A stretch of 6,474 nucleotides of DNA from Chloroflexota bacterium (GTDB lineage Bacteria; Chloroflexota; Dormibacteria; Aeolococcales; Aeolococcaceae): contig JAQBPI010000014.1 in NCBI GenBank assembly GCA_028287605.1, positions 1-6,474 on the forward strand, in the 5' to 3' direction. How positions within the stretch are numbered: position 1 is the stretch's first letter; the number at the start of each line of letters is the position of its first letter. The notes under the pieces were generated by a model. That model did no database searches. It worked only from the letters and a program-made list of their open reading frames with translations, and was not told where the DNA came from. Below are positions 1 through 6,378 of this stretch, piece by piece. The position numbers were made by a program, and so were the translations under genes.

Positions 1-2
1 AG

Positions 3-1577
3 TCCGGCGGGCGCGTGGGTCGACCCGAACCCGGTGGCGGTGCCGCGCACGCTGCCGCCGAAGTCGAGCCGCTGTCCGGTGGTCAGACCGCCGCCGAGGC
101 CGTCGCCGAGACCGGTGCCGGGGAGGAGGCCCAGGTCGGGGACCGGCGGCTGGGCGGCGAGGCTCTGGACCGCGTGGCCGAGGTGGAGGCTGAAGCCGTT
201 GTTGGCGAAGGAGTTGGTGGAGGCGAACTGGCAGGTCGAGGTCGGCCCCGGGGGCGGCGGCAGCGGCTGGGGCGGCCCCGGCAGCGCCGGCGGGGCGGGG
301 GGCACCGGAGGCGCCGGGAGGTTGCCCCCCGGGTAGCAGGCCTGGGGGACGGGGAGCCCGGCGGCCTGCAGGTAGTCGAGCGGGTTCTGCAGCTGGGCGA
401 AGTCGAGCCCCGGCCCGGTCAGCTCCTGGGCGACGGGGTTGAGCCCGAACCCCTTCGCCGGGTCGGTGACCACGCTCGAGGTCACCACCGAGCAGCTGAG
501 CCGGAAGCCGAAGGCGCCGAGGCTGAACTGCTGCCCCCCGGGGACCATGCTCGGCGACGCGGTGTTGACCTGGGAGGCCACCTGGTTGCAGTTGGAGCCG
601 TCGACGTTGCCGTAGTCCTTGCCGAGGACGACGAGGTGGAGGAACCGGGTGTCCTCGGCGCGCGCCGGCGGCTTCACCTGTCCCAGGGTGGCGGCGGCGA
701 GGTCGAGCACCAGCCCGTCGGCGTGGACCATGCCGCCGAGGGCGTCGATGCTCCCGAACACCACCCGGTTGTGGGCGCGGGGGATGCCGTCGGAGCCGGA
801 GTGGAACTCGGACAGGGTGGTGACCCCGGAGGTGCCGAGGATCGCCGAGGAGGCGATCGCCCGGTCCACGCCCGCGGTGGGACGGTGGAAGTAGGCGAGC
901 AGCGCCCGCGCCTGCTGCAGGCGCGCCAGGTAGCCCGGCCGCGCCTGGGCCGGCGGGGAGACGTCGAAGGCGCCGAGGTGCGCCTGGGCGTTGGCGTCGG
1001 GGGTGGCGTCCGCATGGGCGGCGCCGTCACCGAGGGTGAGCTGCTTCGGCGGCGCCTGGGGGCAGGCCGGCGGGGCCAGCGCCACCGTCTTCGGCTGCGA
1101 CGCCCCGGGCTCGCAGGGGAAGGAGGTGTGGGCGTCGCGGGCCCTGCTGCTGTCCGAGGTGGCGCGGGCGAAGAAGGCGTCGACGGGGAGCTTCTGGATC
1201 TGCTCGCAGTAGGGCGAGAAGGTGCTGATCAGGCAGGCGGCGGTCGGGTAGTTGTCGAGGAACAGCCCGAGCTCGGCCGGGGTGGCCAGCGCGGTCGCCG
1301 AGGGGTTGCTGTCGGCCGCGGTCGCCGCGTAGGGGAAGGACTCGACGAAGGCCTGGTCGAAGGTGGGGTGGTACTGGCCGGGGACGAGGTGGAACTCGAG
1401 GCCGGCGCTGCTGCCGGTGTAGGAGATGACGCTGGGCGGCGGCGCCGTCGGGGCGGGCCGGAGGTCGGGCTGGTACCCGGCGAGCGCCCCGGTCGGGGCG
1501 AGCACGGTGGCGGCGGCGAGGAGGAGGCCGGCCAGGCCGACCCCGCCGGAGATCGCGGTCAGTCCTCTGCGGCCCAT
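3..1577 (-). CDS. Secreted protein of unknown function, partial (C-terminus beyond window)
   Basis: The reading frame is open for 525 codons from ATG at 1577 to the left edge, with no stop, so the C-terminus is missing. I do not recognise the family. Seen: a Sec-type signal peptide, with a basic start (MGRRG), a hydrophobic core around residues 11-27 and an ALA-G cleavage site near residue 33. The rest looks extracytoplasmic: no further membrane span, and cysteines at about 115, 124, 155, 172, 330, 362, 414 and 449 that could form disulfides. A very proline-rich linker at about 419-446 separates a large N-terminal region from a Gly/Leu-rich C-terminal one. Stretches such as DALGGMVHADGLVLDL and NNGFSLHLGHAV hint at beta-rich structure. 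The start is supported by a GGGAGAGA site just upstream; the livF stop lies 1 nt before the ATG, implying co-translation with the transporter. It might be an accessory cell-envelope protein, but that is a guess. High confidence that it is coding, none on function. Confidence 0.85.
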   Translation of the reverse strand, partial: MGRRGLTAISGGVGLAGLLLAAATVLAPTGALAGYQPDLRPAPTAPPPSVISYTGSSAGLEFHLVPGQYHPTFDQAFVESFPYAATAADSNPSATALATPAELGLFLDNYPTAACLISTFSPYCEQIQKLPVDAFFARATSDSSRARDAHTSFPCEPGASQPKTVALAPPACPQAPPKQLTLGDGAAHADATPDANAQAHLGAFDVSPPAQARPGYLARLQQARALLAYFHRPTAGVDRAIASSAILGTSGVTTLSEFHSGSDGIPRAHNRVVFGSIDALGGMVHADGLVLDLAAATLGQVKPPARAEDTRFLHLVVLGKDYGNVDGSNCNQVASQVNTASPSMVPGGQQFSLGAFGFRLSCSVVTSSVVTDPAKGFGLNPVAQELTGPGLDFAQLQNPLDYLQAAGLPVPQACYPGGNLPAPPVPPAPPALPGPPQPLPPPPGPTSTCQFASTNSFANNGFSLHLGHAVQSLAAQPPVPDLGLLPGTGLGDGLGGGLTTGQRLDFGGSVRGTATGFGSTHAPAG

Positions 1578-1578
1578 C

Positions 1579-2523
1579 TCATCTCTCCCATAGCTCCGGA
1601 GCGGCGGCGGACTCCCGGATCATCCGCCGGATCCACTCGTCGACGTCCACGCCCGCGGCGCGGGCCTGCTCCTCGATGCGCCGCTTCTCCGGCGCCTCGA
1701 GGTGGAGCAGCACCTCGGCCACCGCCGGCCACCGCCTGCCATCGCCTGCTCCTCGTCGACGTCCGCCCGCCGCGGGAGCCGCGCCGCTGCGCGCCGCCTC
1801 CGGCGCCCGCGCCAGCAGCTCCCGTCCCAAGTATGCGGTCTCCAGCAGCTCGGGCCGGCGGCGCAGCTCGTCGGCGGTGCCGGTGAAGGCCACCCGTCCC
1901 TTCTCCAGGACCAGCGCGCGGCCGGCGGCGGCGAGGGCGAGGTCGGTGTACTGCTCGACGAGGATCACCGCGATCCCGCCGGTGGCGATCCTGGCGAGGA
2001 TCTCGTAGATGCGCCGGGTGACCAGCGGCGCCAGCCCCAGCGACAGCTCGTCGACCAGCAGCAGGCGGGGCCCGCCCATCAGGGCACGGCCGATCCCGGC
2101 CATCTGCTGCTCACCGCCGCTGAGCCGGCCGGCGGGGAGGTCGAGCCGCTGGCCCAGCTCGGGCAACCAGCGCAGCACCTCCGTGAGGCGGCCCTCCACC
2201 TCGGACCCGGGCAGCCGGGCTGCGCCGACCTCGAGGTTCTCGCGCACTGACAGGCCGGAGAAGAGCCGCCGCCCCTCGGGCACCAGGGCGATGCCGTGGC
2301 GGGCGGCGCGGTCGGCGGCCCAGCGGTCGATCCGGGTGCCGTCCCACCAGAGGTGGCCGCTGCGCTGCCGGACGCTCCGGGCGAGGGTCCGCAGCAGCGT
2401 GCTCTTGCCGGCGCCGTTGGCCCCGAGGACGGCGAGGCAGTCGCCCTCGCCCACCTCCAGGCTGCAGTCCTGGAGCGCGATCACGCCACCGTAGGCGACC
2501 TCGAGCCGTTCAGCGCGGAGCAC
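1579..2523 (-). CDS. livF: LivF-type ABC transporter ATPase with C-terminal ribbon-helix-helix-like extension
   Basis: This is the second cytoplasmic ATPase of a branched-chain amino acid-type importer; it should pair with LivG and hydrolyse ATP to drive uptake. Seen in its 314 residues: Walker A GANGAGKS (34-41), the LivF-typical VPEGRRLF (81-88), signature LSGGEQQ (134-140), Walker B LLLVDE (154-159), D-loop SLGLAP (161-166) and VEQ (189-191), where LivF proteins carry Gln instead of the switch His. The family usually ends near residue 235-240, at about YLGRELL. Here some 75 residues follow: an Ala/Gly/Arg-rich linker (240-266), then a strand-helix-helix stretch (about 268-305) resembling an Arc/CopG ribbon-helix-helix. 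The start is GTG, preceded by AGGGGAGG 5 nt upstream, and overlaps livG by 14 nt. The ATPase call is very secure. The RHH reading rests on pattern alone; a plain helical tail is the alternative. Confidence 0.93.
   Translation of the reverse strand: MLRAERLEVAYGGVIALQDCSLEVGEGDCLAVLGANGAGKSTLLRTLARSVRQRSGHLWWDGTRIDRWAADRAARHGIALVPEGRRLFSGLSVRENLEVGAARLPGSEVEGRLTEVLRWLPELGQRLDLPAGRLSGGEQQMAGIGRALMGGPRLLLVDELSLGLAPLVTRRIYEILARIATGGIAVILVEQYTDLALAAAGRALVLEKGRVAFTGTADELRRRPELLETAYLGRELLARAPEAARSGAAPAAGGRRRGAGDGRRWPAVAEVLLHLEAPEKRRIEEQARAAGVDVDEWIRRMIRESAAAPELWER
1582..1589 (-). promoter_or_regulatory. Ribosome binding site of the secreted-protein gene
   Basis: The minus strand reads GGGAGAGA inside the last codons of livF. 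The GGGAG core lies 7 nt before the ATG at 1577. It fixes the start of the downstream secreted protein and supports translation coupled to the end of livF. Confidence 0.6.
1606..1722 (-). other. Ribbon-helix-helix-like domain at the C-terminus of LivF
   Basis: This covers LivF residues about 268-306. The pattern is a short alternating hydrophobic strand (EVLLHLEAP), an amphipathic helix (EKRRIEEQARAAG), a turn (VDVD) and a second helix (EWIRRMIRES). The order and spacing match Arc/MetJ/CopG-type DNA-binding antitoxins and repressors, where the strand pairs with that of a second subunit to form the DNA-contacting ribbon. The preceding linker is rich in Arg and Gly. Folding and DNA binding are inferred, not shown. 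Confidence 0.5.
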
Positions 2524-3370
2524 CGCCGCCTCCCCTGATCGCCTCGTCCGACCCCCACTCCGGCCCGGGTGGGCGCGGACCCGGACGCGGGGCGGCGGGC
2601 GCGGGGACGGCGGCGACCGCGGGGACCGCCTCGCCGGCCTCCCGGCCGAGATACGCGGCGATCACCACCGGGTCGCGCCGGATCTCCGCCGGGGTGCCCT
2701 CGGCGATCAGCCGCCCGAAGTCGAGCACATAGATGTAGTCGGCGATGTCGAGGACCAGCTGGACGTCGTGCTCGACCAGCAGGATCCCCAGCCCCAGCAC
2801 CTCGCGGATGCGCAGCAGCAGCCGGCCGAGGGCGGCCGACTCCGACGGCCCCGCGCCCGCCGCGGGCTCGTCGAGGAGCAGGCAGCGAGGACGCAGGCAG
2901 AGCGCGACGGCGATGTCGACGAGCCGCTGCCGGCCGCCGGGAAGGTCGGTCACCTGCCGCTCCAGCTCGTCCTCGACGCTGAGGAAGCCGGCGGCGGCGG
3001 TGACCCGCTCGGTCACCGGCGTCGTGGCCGTCCCCGGCCGGCGGCTGCTCTCGCTGATCCGCGCCGTCAGCAGCAGGTTCTCGCGGACCGTCAGCCCCTC
3101 GAAGAGGTCGACCCCCTGCAGGGTGCGGGCGAGCCCCAGCCGCGCCCGCCGGTGGGGGGCGTGGGGGGCCAGGTCTCGGCCCTCGAAGAGCACCTGCCCG
3201 TCCTGGAGCGGGGTCAGCCCGCTGATGGCGTTGAGCAGGGTGGTCTTGCCCGCCCCGTTGGGACCGATGATGGCGGCGATCTCGCCGGCGTCGACCCCGC
3301 AGGTCACCCCGTCCAGGGCCAGGACCCCGCCGTAGCGGACCCCGACCCCGCGGGCCTCAAGCAGGAACAT
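2510..3370 (-). CDS. livG: LivG-type ABC transporter ATPase
   Basis: This is the first cytoplasmic ATPase of the importer, partner of LivF at the LivH/LivM channel. Seen in its 286 residues: Walker A GPNGAGKTT (36-44), Q-loop ARTLQ (Gln85), a LivG-style insertion (about 103-140), signature LPGGRQRL (143-150), Walker B CLLLDEP (163-169), D-loop AAGAGP (170-175) and switch VEHD (199-202). The signature has Pro where the classic LSGGQ has Ser; LivG proteins often vary here (LSYG, LPYG), so it is probably active. The catalytic part ends near YLGRE (240-244). It is followed by about 40 residues rich in Ala and Pro, absent from standard LivG proteins of roughly 255 residues and probably disordered. 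The ATG start overlaps livM by 14 nt, with GGAG about 10 nt upstream. The retained switch His and the LivG-type insertion separate it from LivF. Confidence 0.94.
   Translation of the reverse strand: MFLLEARGVGVRYGGVLALDGVTCGVDAGEIAAIIGPNGAGKTTLLNAISGLTPLQDGQVLFEGRDLAPHAPHRRARLGLARTLQGVDLFEGLTVRENLLLTARISESSRRPGTATTPVTERVTAAAGFLSVEDELERQVTDLPGGRQRLVDIAVALCLRPRCLLLDEPAAGAGPSESAALGRLLLRIREVLGLGILLVEHDVQLVLDIADYIYVLDFGRLIAEGTPAEIRRDPVVIAAYLGREAGEAVPAVAAVPAPAAPRPGPRPPGPEWGSDEAIRGGGGAPR
2529..2536 (-). promoter_or_regulatory. Ribosome binding site of livF (supports GTG start)
   Basis: The minus strand reads AGGGGAGG, 5 nt before the GTG at 2521-2523, inside the 3' end of livG. It decides in favour of the GTG start and the 14-nt overlap with livG. 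Confidence 0.65.
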
Positions 3371-4370
3371 TGCGGGTGATCTCCGGCGTGACCGCGAGGC
3401 GGCGCGGCGACCGCCGGTGGCCGCGGGGCAGCCGTCCGGCCAGGCCGGCGAGCTGCTCGCGCCCGATCAGCACCAGCAGCAGCCCCACCCCGGCCACCAG
3501 GTTGGTGGCGTTCGGTCCGAGCGTGCTGTCGGCGAGGTGGCGGGTGAGCTCCGGGGGCATCCAGCCGTAGAGCAGCCCGGCGGTCAGCGCCGCCGCGACG
3601 CTCCGCTGGCCGGCGATGACCACCAGGCCGAGCAGGAAGATCGACTGCAGCGGGTTGAACGGGGCGGGGCCGACGCTCTGCACCTCGAGGGCGTAGAGCA
3701 CCCCGGCGAGCCCGGCGAGGGCGGCGCTCACCGAGAAGGCGAGCAGCTTGGTGCTGACCAGGTCGATGCCGCGGACGCTCGCCCCCACCTCGGTGGTGCG
3801 CAGCGAGATCATCCGCCGCCCCAGCGAGGAGCGGCGCAGGCCGGCCACCAGCAGGCAGCAGCCCACCAGCACGCCGAGCAGCACGTGGTAGAGGGTGTGC
3901 TCGGAGGTGAGGTCGAGGCGGCCGAGCACCGGGCGCGCCACGGTCAGGCCGTTCTGGCTCCCGGTGAGCCCGGCGTTGTTGAAGACCGCGTCCTGCATCA
4001 CCTGGGCGAAGCCGAGCGTGACCACCGCCAGGTAGACGCCGCGCAGGCGGAGCGCGGGCAGTCCCACCACCACGCTCACCGCGGCGGCGGCGAGCACGGC
4101 GACGGGGGCGGCCAGGTACAGGGGCAGCCCCACCCCGGGGGCCATGAGCCGGGCGGCGACGAAGGCCCCGACCCCCATGAAGGTGACCTGGGCGAGCGAG
4201 GTCTGCCCGGTCCAACCGGTGAGCACCACCACGCTCAGGGCGGCGACGGCGAAGATCAGCGCCAGCGACATGGAGAGCAGCCGGGCCGAGCCGAGCACCG
4301 AGGGCATCCCGGCCGCCGCGGCCGCGAAGGCGGCGAGGGCGGCGAGCGAGGCGGCCGTCCGGCGGCTCAT
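3357..4370 (-). CDS. livM: LivM-type branched-chain amino acid ABC transporter permease
   Basis: This is an integral membrane subunit that forms the transport channel with LivH. Seen in its 337 residues: many hydrophobic spans, the LivM hallmark LTGWTGQTSLAQVTFMGVGA (50-69), LRLRGVYLAVVTLGFA (107-122), GLTGSQNGL (134-142), and the cytoplasmic coupling loop LGRRMISLRTTEVGASVRGI (183-202) followed by a conserved span KLLAFSVSAALAGLAGVLYA (208-227). Length is normal for LivM. The tail after about 312 is Arg-rich and should be cytoplasmic. The start ATG shares ATGA with the livH stop (4-nt overlap), and GGAG lies 6 nt upstream. LivM-family transporters also carry urea, amides or aromatic compounds, so the substrate cannot be fixed from this subunit. 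Confidence 0.94.
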   Translation of the reverse strand: MSRRTAASLAALAAFAAAAAGMPSVLGSARLLSMSLALIFAVAALSVVVLTGWTGQTSLAQVTFMGVGAFVAARLMAPGVGLPLYLAAPVAVLAAAAVSVVVGLPALRLRGVYLAVVTLGFAQVMQDAVFNNAGLTGSQNGLTVARPVLGRLDLTSEHTLYHVLLGVLVGCCLLVAGLRRSSLGRRMISLRTTEVGASVRGIDLVSTKLLAFSVSAALAGLAGVLYALEVQSVGPAPFNPLQSIFLLGLVVIAGQRSVAAALTAGLLYGWMPPELTRHLADSTLGPNATNLVAGVGLLLVLIGREQLAGLAGRLPRGHRRSPRRLAVTPEITRNVPA

Positions 4371-5260
4371 GCCCGCTCCACCACCAGGCCGCCCCGCCGC
4401 TGGAGCAGCAGCACGGCGAGGATGAACAGGAAGACGGCGATGTCGCCGGTGCCCTGGGTGCCGGGGAAGAGCTCCTGGGCGAAGGTCACCAGCTCGCCGA
4501 GGATGAGCCCGCCGGCCAGCGCCCCGGAGAGGCTGTCGATGCGGCCGAGCAGGGTCGCGCCGAGCGCCTGCAGGGCGATGAGGGTGAGCAGGAAGGGGGC
4601 GACGGTGCGGAGCACCGGGCCGAGCAGGATGCCGCCGCCGAGGGCGATCGCCACCCCCAGCATCCAGCTGCCGGCGGTCACCAGCCGGACGTTCACGCCC
4701 TGCAGCGCCGCCACCTCGGGGTCGGCGGCGACCGCGCGCATGTGCAGCCCCAGCCGGGTGGAGGTGAGCAGCCGGTGGAGCAGCGCCGCGGAGGCGGCGG
4801 CGACCGCGAGCACCACCAGCCCGTCCACGGGCACGGTGATCCCCAGCGCGGTGATGCTGTCGGGCGACACCAGCGGCGGAGCCGAGCGGGGCACGTTGCC
4901 GAAGATGATCCCCACCAGGCTCTGCACCACGAGCAGCACGCCGAGGCTCGAGACCAGCTTCACCGTGGCGTTGGCGCGGCGGAGCGGCCAGCCGATGAGC
5001 TGGCCGATGCCGAGGCCGGCGGCGGCGCCGATGGCCACCACCGCGACCACCGCGACCGGGGTGGGCACGCCGCGCTCGCGGAGCGCGATGTAGGTGAAGG
5101 CGCCGAGCGTCGCCATCCCGCCCTGGGCGAGGTTGAGGGTGCGCGTGGTCCGGTAGATGACCACCACGCCCATGGCCAGCAGCCCGTACACCGCCCCCTG
5201 GATCAGCCCGAGGACGGCATCGGTGGCGTACGTCGAGACCGACGCCGCGACCGGGATCAC
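4367..5260 (-). CDS. livH: LivH-type branched-chain amino acid ABC transporter permease
   Basis: This integral membrane permease pairs with LivM. The chosen start is GTG at 5260, giving 297 residues, the usual LivH size. Its GTGA overlaps the stop of the binding-protein gene by 4 nt; no strong ribosome site is visible, so initiation probably depends on translational coupling. The frame remains open far upstream, but that part lies antiphase over the binding-protein gene and reads as Arg/Pro-rich filler, so it is excluded. Seen: a first membrane span with GLIQGAVYGLLAMGVVVIYR (18-37), the family motif LNLAQGGMATLGAF (42-55), the coupling loop TRLGLHMRAVAADPEVAALQ (168-187) and, near the C-terminus, LGATLLGRIDSLSGALAGG (233-251), the equivalent of the LivH Gly-rich segment. 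About eight hydrophobic spans are expected. Confidence 0.92.
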   Translation of the reverse strand: MIPVAASVSTYATDAVLGLIQGAVYGLLAMGVVVIYRTTRTLNLAQGGMATLGAFTYIALRERGVPTPVAVVAVVAIGAAAGLGIGQLIGWPLRRANATVKLVSSLGVLLVVQSLVGIIFGNVPRSAPPLVSPDSITALGITVPVDGLVVLAVAAASAALLHRLLTSTRLGLHMRAVAADPEVAALQGVNVRLVTAGSWMLGVAIALGGGILLGPVLRTVAPFLLTLIALQALGATLLGRIDSLSGALAGGLILGELVTFAQELFPGTQGTGDIAVFLFILAVLLLQRRGGLVVERA

Positions 5261-6378
5261 GGCGGGCAGTGCCAGCTGTGATCGTTCCAGTGCAGGCCCC
5301 CGCCGCCGATGGTCACGAACTGGGCGCAGCGGTGGGGCACGTGGCCCGGGTAGTCGGGGTCGGCCCCGAGCCTCAGGTCGAGCGGCGGGGTCAGCCCCAG
5401 GTCGAGGTTGGCGATGCCGCTCAGCGCCTGGATGATCGCCGCCTGGTCGGCGTGGAGGTCGGCGGAGAGCGGGAGGGCGTCCACCACCCGGGCGAACAGC
5501 TGGGCGCCCAGCCAGCCCTGCTCCATCACCGAGTCCCGCGACGTCCCCGGGAAGTAGTGCTCGACGGTGCCGACGAGGGCGGCCGCCGGGCCGCCCGCCT
5601 CGAAGGGGAGGAAGGGCGAGAGCGCCACCGCGCCGTCCTGCTCGCCCCCGGCCTGGCCGAACTGCGCCGCGTAGCCGGGGTCGTAGCCGATCTCGTAGTT
5701 CACCCATCTGGGGTGGTAGGCGATGCTCTGCGCCGCCTGCACGAAGCGGTCGCCGCAGCCGATGTCGCAGAACCACATGAGCAGGTCGACCTTGTCGGCG
5801 GCGAACCGCTGGACGATCTGGTCGTACTGCGAGGCGGAGGGGTCCACCGTCTGGATGTCGACGTTGGAGTAGCCGAGCTTCCTGAACTGCCCCACCGCAC
5901 CCGCCTCGGCGGCGGTGAGCTGGGAGACGTTGTAGCCGAAGATCCCCGGATGGGTGAAGGGGACGTGGTCCTTGGCGTACTGGGCCATGATCGCGCCCGC
6001 GTCCTTGATGGGCACGTCGACGCTCACCTGGTTGGGGAACCGGAAGGCGCTCTCCTCGTAGGGGTCGATGCCGACCAGCGGCACCGCCTGGCCGGCGTTG
6101 TCGGCCCCCGGGCTGGCGAAGTAGGGGTCGACGGTGTCCTGCCCGAAGGGCGAGACCATGCCCACGATGGCGAGAACGTGGTCGTCGGCGACCAGCTGCT
6201 TGGCGTCGGCCAGCGCGTTGGTGTTGCTGGTGGCGTCGTCGAGCACCTGGTACTGCACCCGGCAGCCGTGGACGCCCCCGTGGGCGTTGGCGTCCTGGAA
6301 GTAGGCGCTGGCGGCGTTCTTCGCCTCGGGGAACTGGAAGAAGCCGGAGAGGGAGACGATGCTCCCCAGGGTCATCAC
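5257..6378 (-). CDS. Branched-chain amino acid-type ABC transporter substrate-binding protein, lacking a visible signal peptide
   Basis: This is a type 1 periplasmic-binding-fold protein (Peripla_BP_6/LivK-like) that should capture the ligand outside the membrane and hand it to LivH/LivM. Seen in 373 residues: a first strand TLGSIVSLSGFF (3-14), helix PEAKNAASAYFQDANAHGGV (17-36), then DDATSNTNALADAKQLV (47-63) and the interlobe VLAIVGMVSPFGQDTVDPYF (68-87). All are typical of the family, with a second lobe to about 325. Cysteines occur at 39, 204, 208, 351 and 371. The fold starts at residue 3, so there is no export signal; upstream the frame gives only 17 more non-hydrophobic codons before TAA (6436-6438). 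GTG at 6378 or ATG at 6375 are the first standard starts, and neither has a good ribosome site. The gene is either 5'-truncated or altered, or uses an unusual start. Family call secure; start and ligand uncertain. Confidence 0.9.
   Translation of the reverse strand: MMTLGSIVSLSGFFQFPEAKNAASAYFQDANAHGGVHGCRVQYQVLDDATSNTNALADAKQLVADDHVLAIVGMVSPFGQDTVDPYFASPGADNAGQAVPLVGIDPYEESAFRFPNQVSVDVPIKDAGAIMAQYAKDHVPFTHPGIFGYNVSQLTAAEAGAVGQFRKLGYSNVDIQTVDPSASQYDQIVQRFAADKVDLLMWFCDIGCGDRFVQAAQSIAYHPRWVNYEIGYDPGYAAQFGQAGGEQDGAVALSPFLPFEAGGPAAALVGTVEHYFPGTSRDSVMEQGWLGAQLFARVVDALPLSADLHADQAAIIQALSGIANLDLGLTPPLDLRLGADPDYPGHVPHRCAQFVTIGGGGLHWNDHSWHCPP

Noticed and set aside
320..419. Proline-rich stretch of the secreted protein (about positions 240-323) as a DNA repeat array
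   Set aside because: The GC-rich run encodes an irregular Pro/Ala linker and shows no constant repeat unit at the DNA level.
15..1886. Plus-strand open frame of 623 codons
   Set aside because: It is codon-for-codon antisense to the secreted-protein gene and runs on over the end of livF. Its product is Gly/Glu/Arg/Val-rich low complexity, while the minus strand shows a signal peptide and ribosome site. Long antisense frames are normal at this G+C.
3304..4215. Second minus-strand frame over livM (303 codons)
   Set aside because: It is a frame-shifted shadow of livM, mostly Arg/Ala/Pro/Gly. It contains a short LivG-like end only because it runs into the start of livG in its frame.
3417..5093. 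Plus-strand open frame of 558 codons
   Set aside because: It lies antisense to livM and livH, both of which have clear family motifs. The product is repetitive Gly/His/Gln/Glu and then Ser/Thr/Arg-rich sequence with no recognisable domain.
5261..5776. N-terminal extension of the livH frame by about 170 codons
   Set aside because: It overlaps the binding-protein gene in another frame, reads as Arg/Pro/Gly-rich filler, and would make LivH far longer than its family. The GTG at 5260 fits the usual length.
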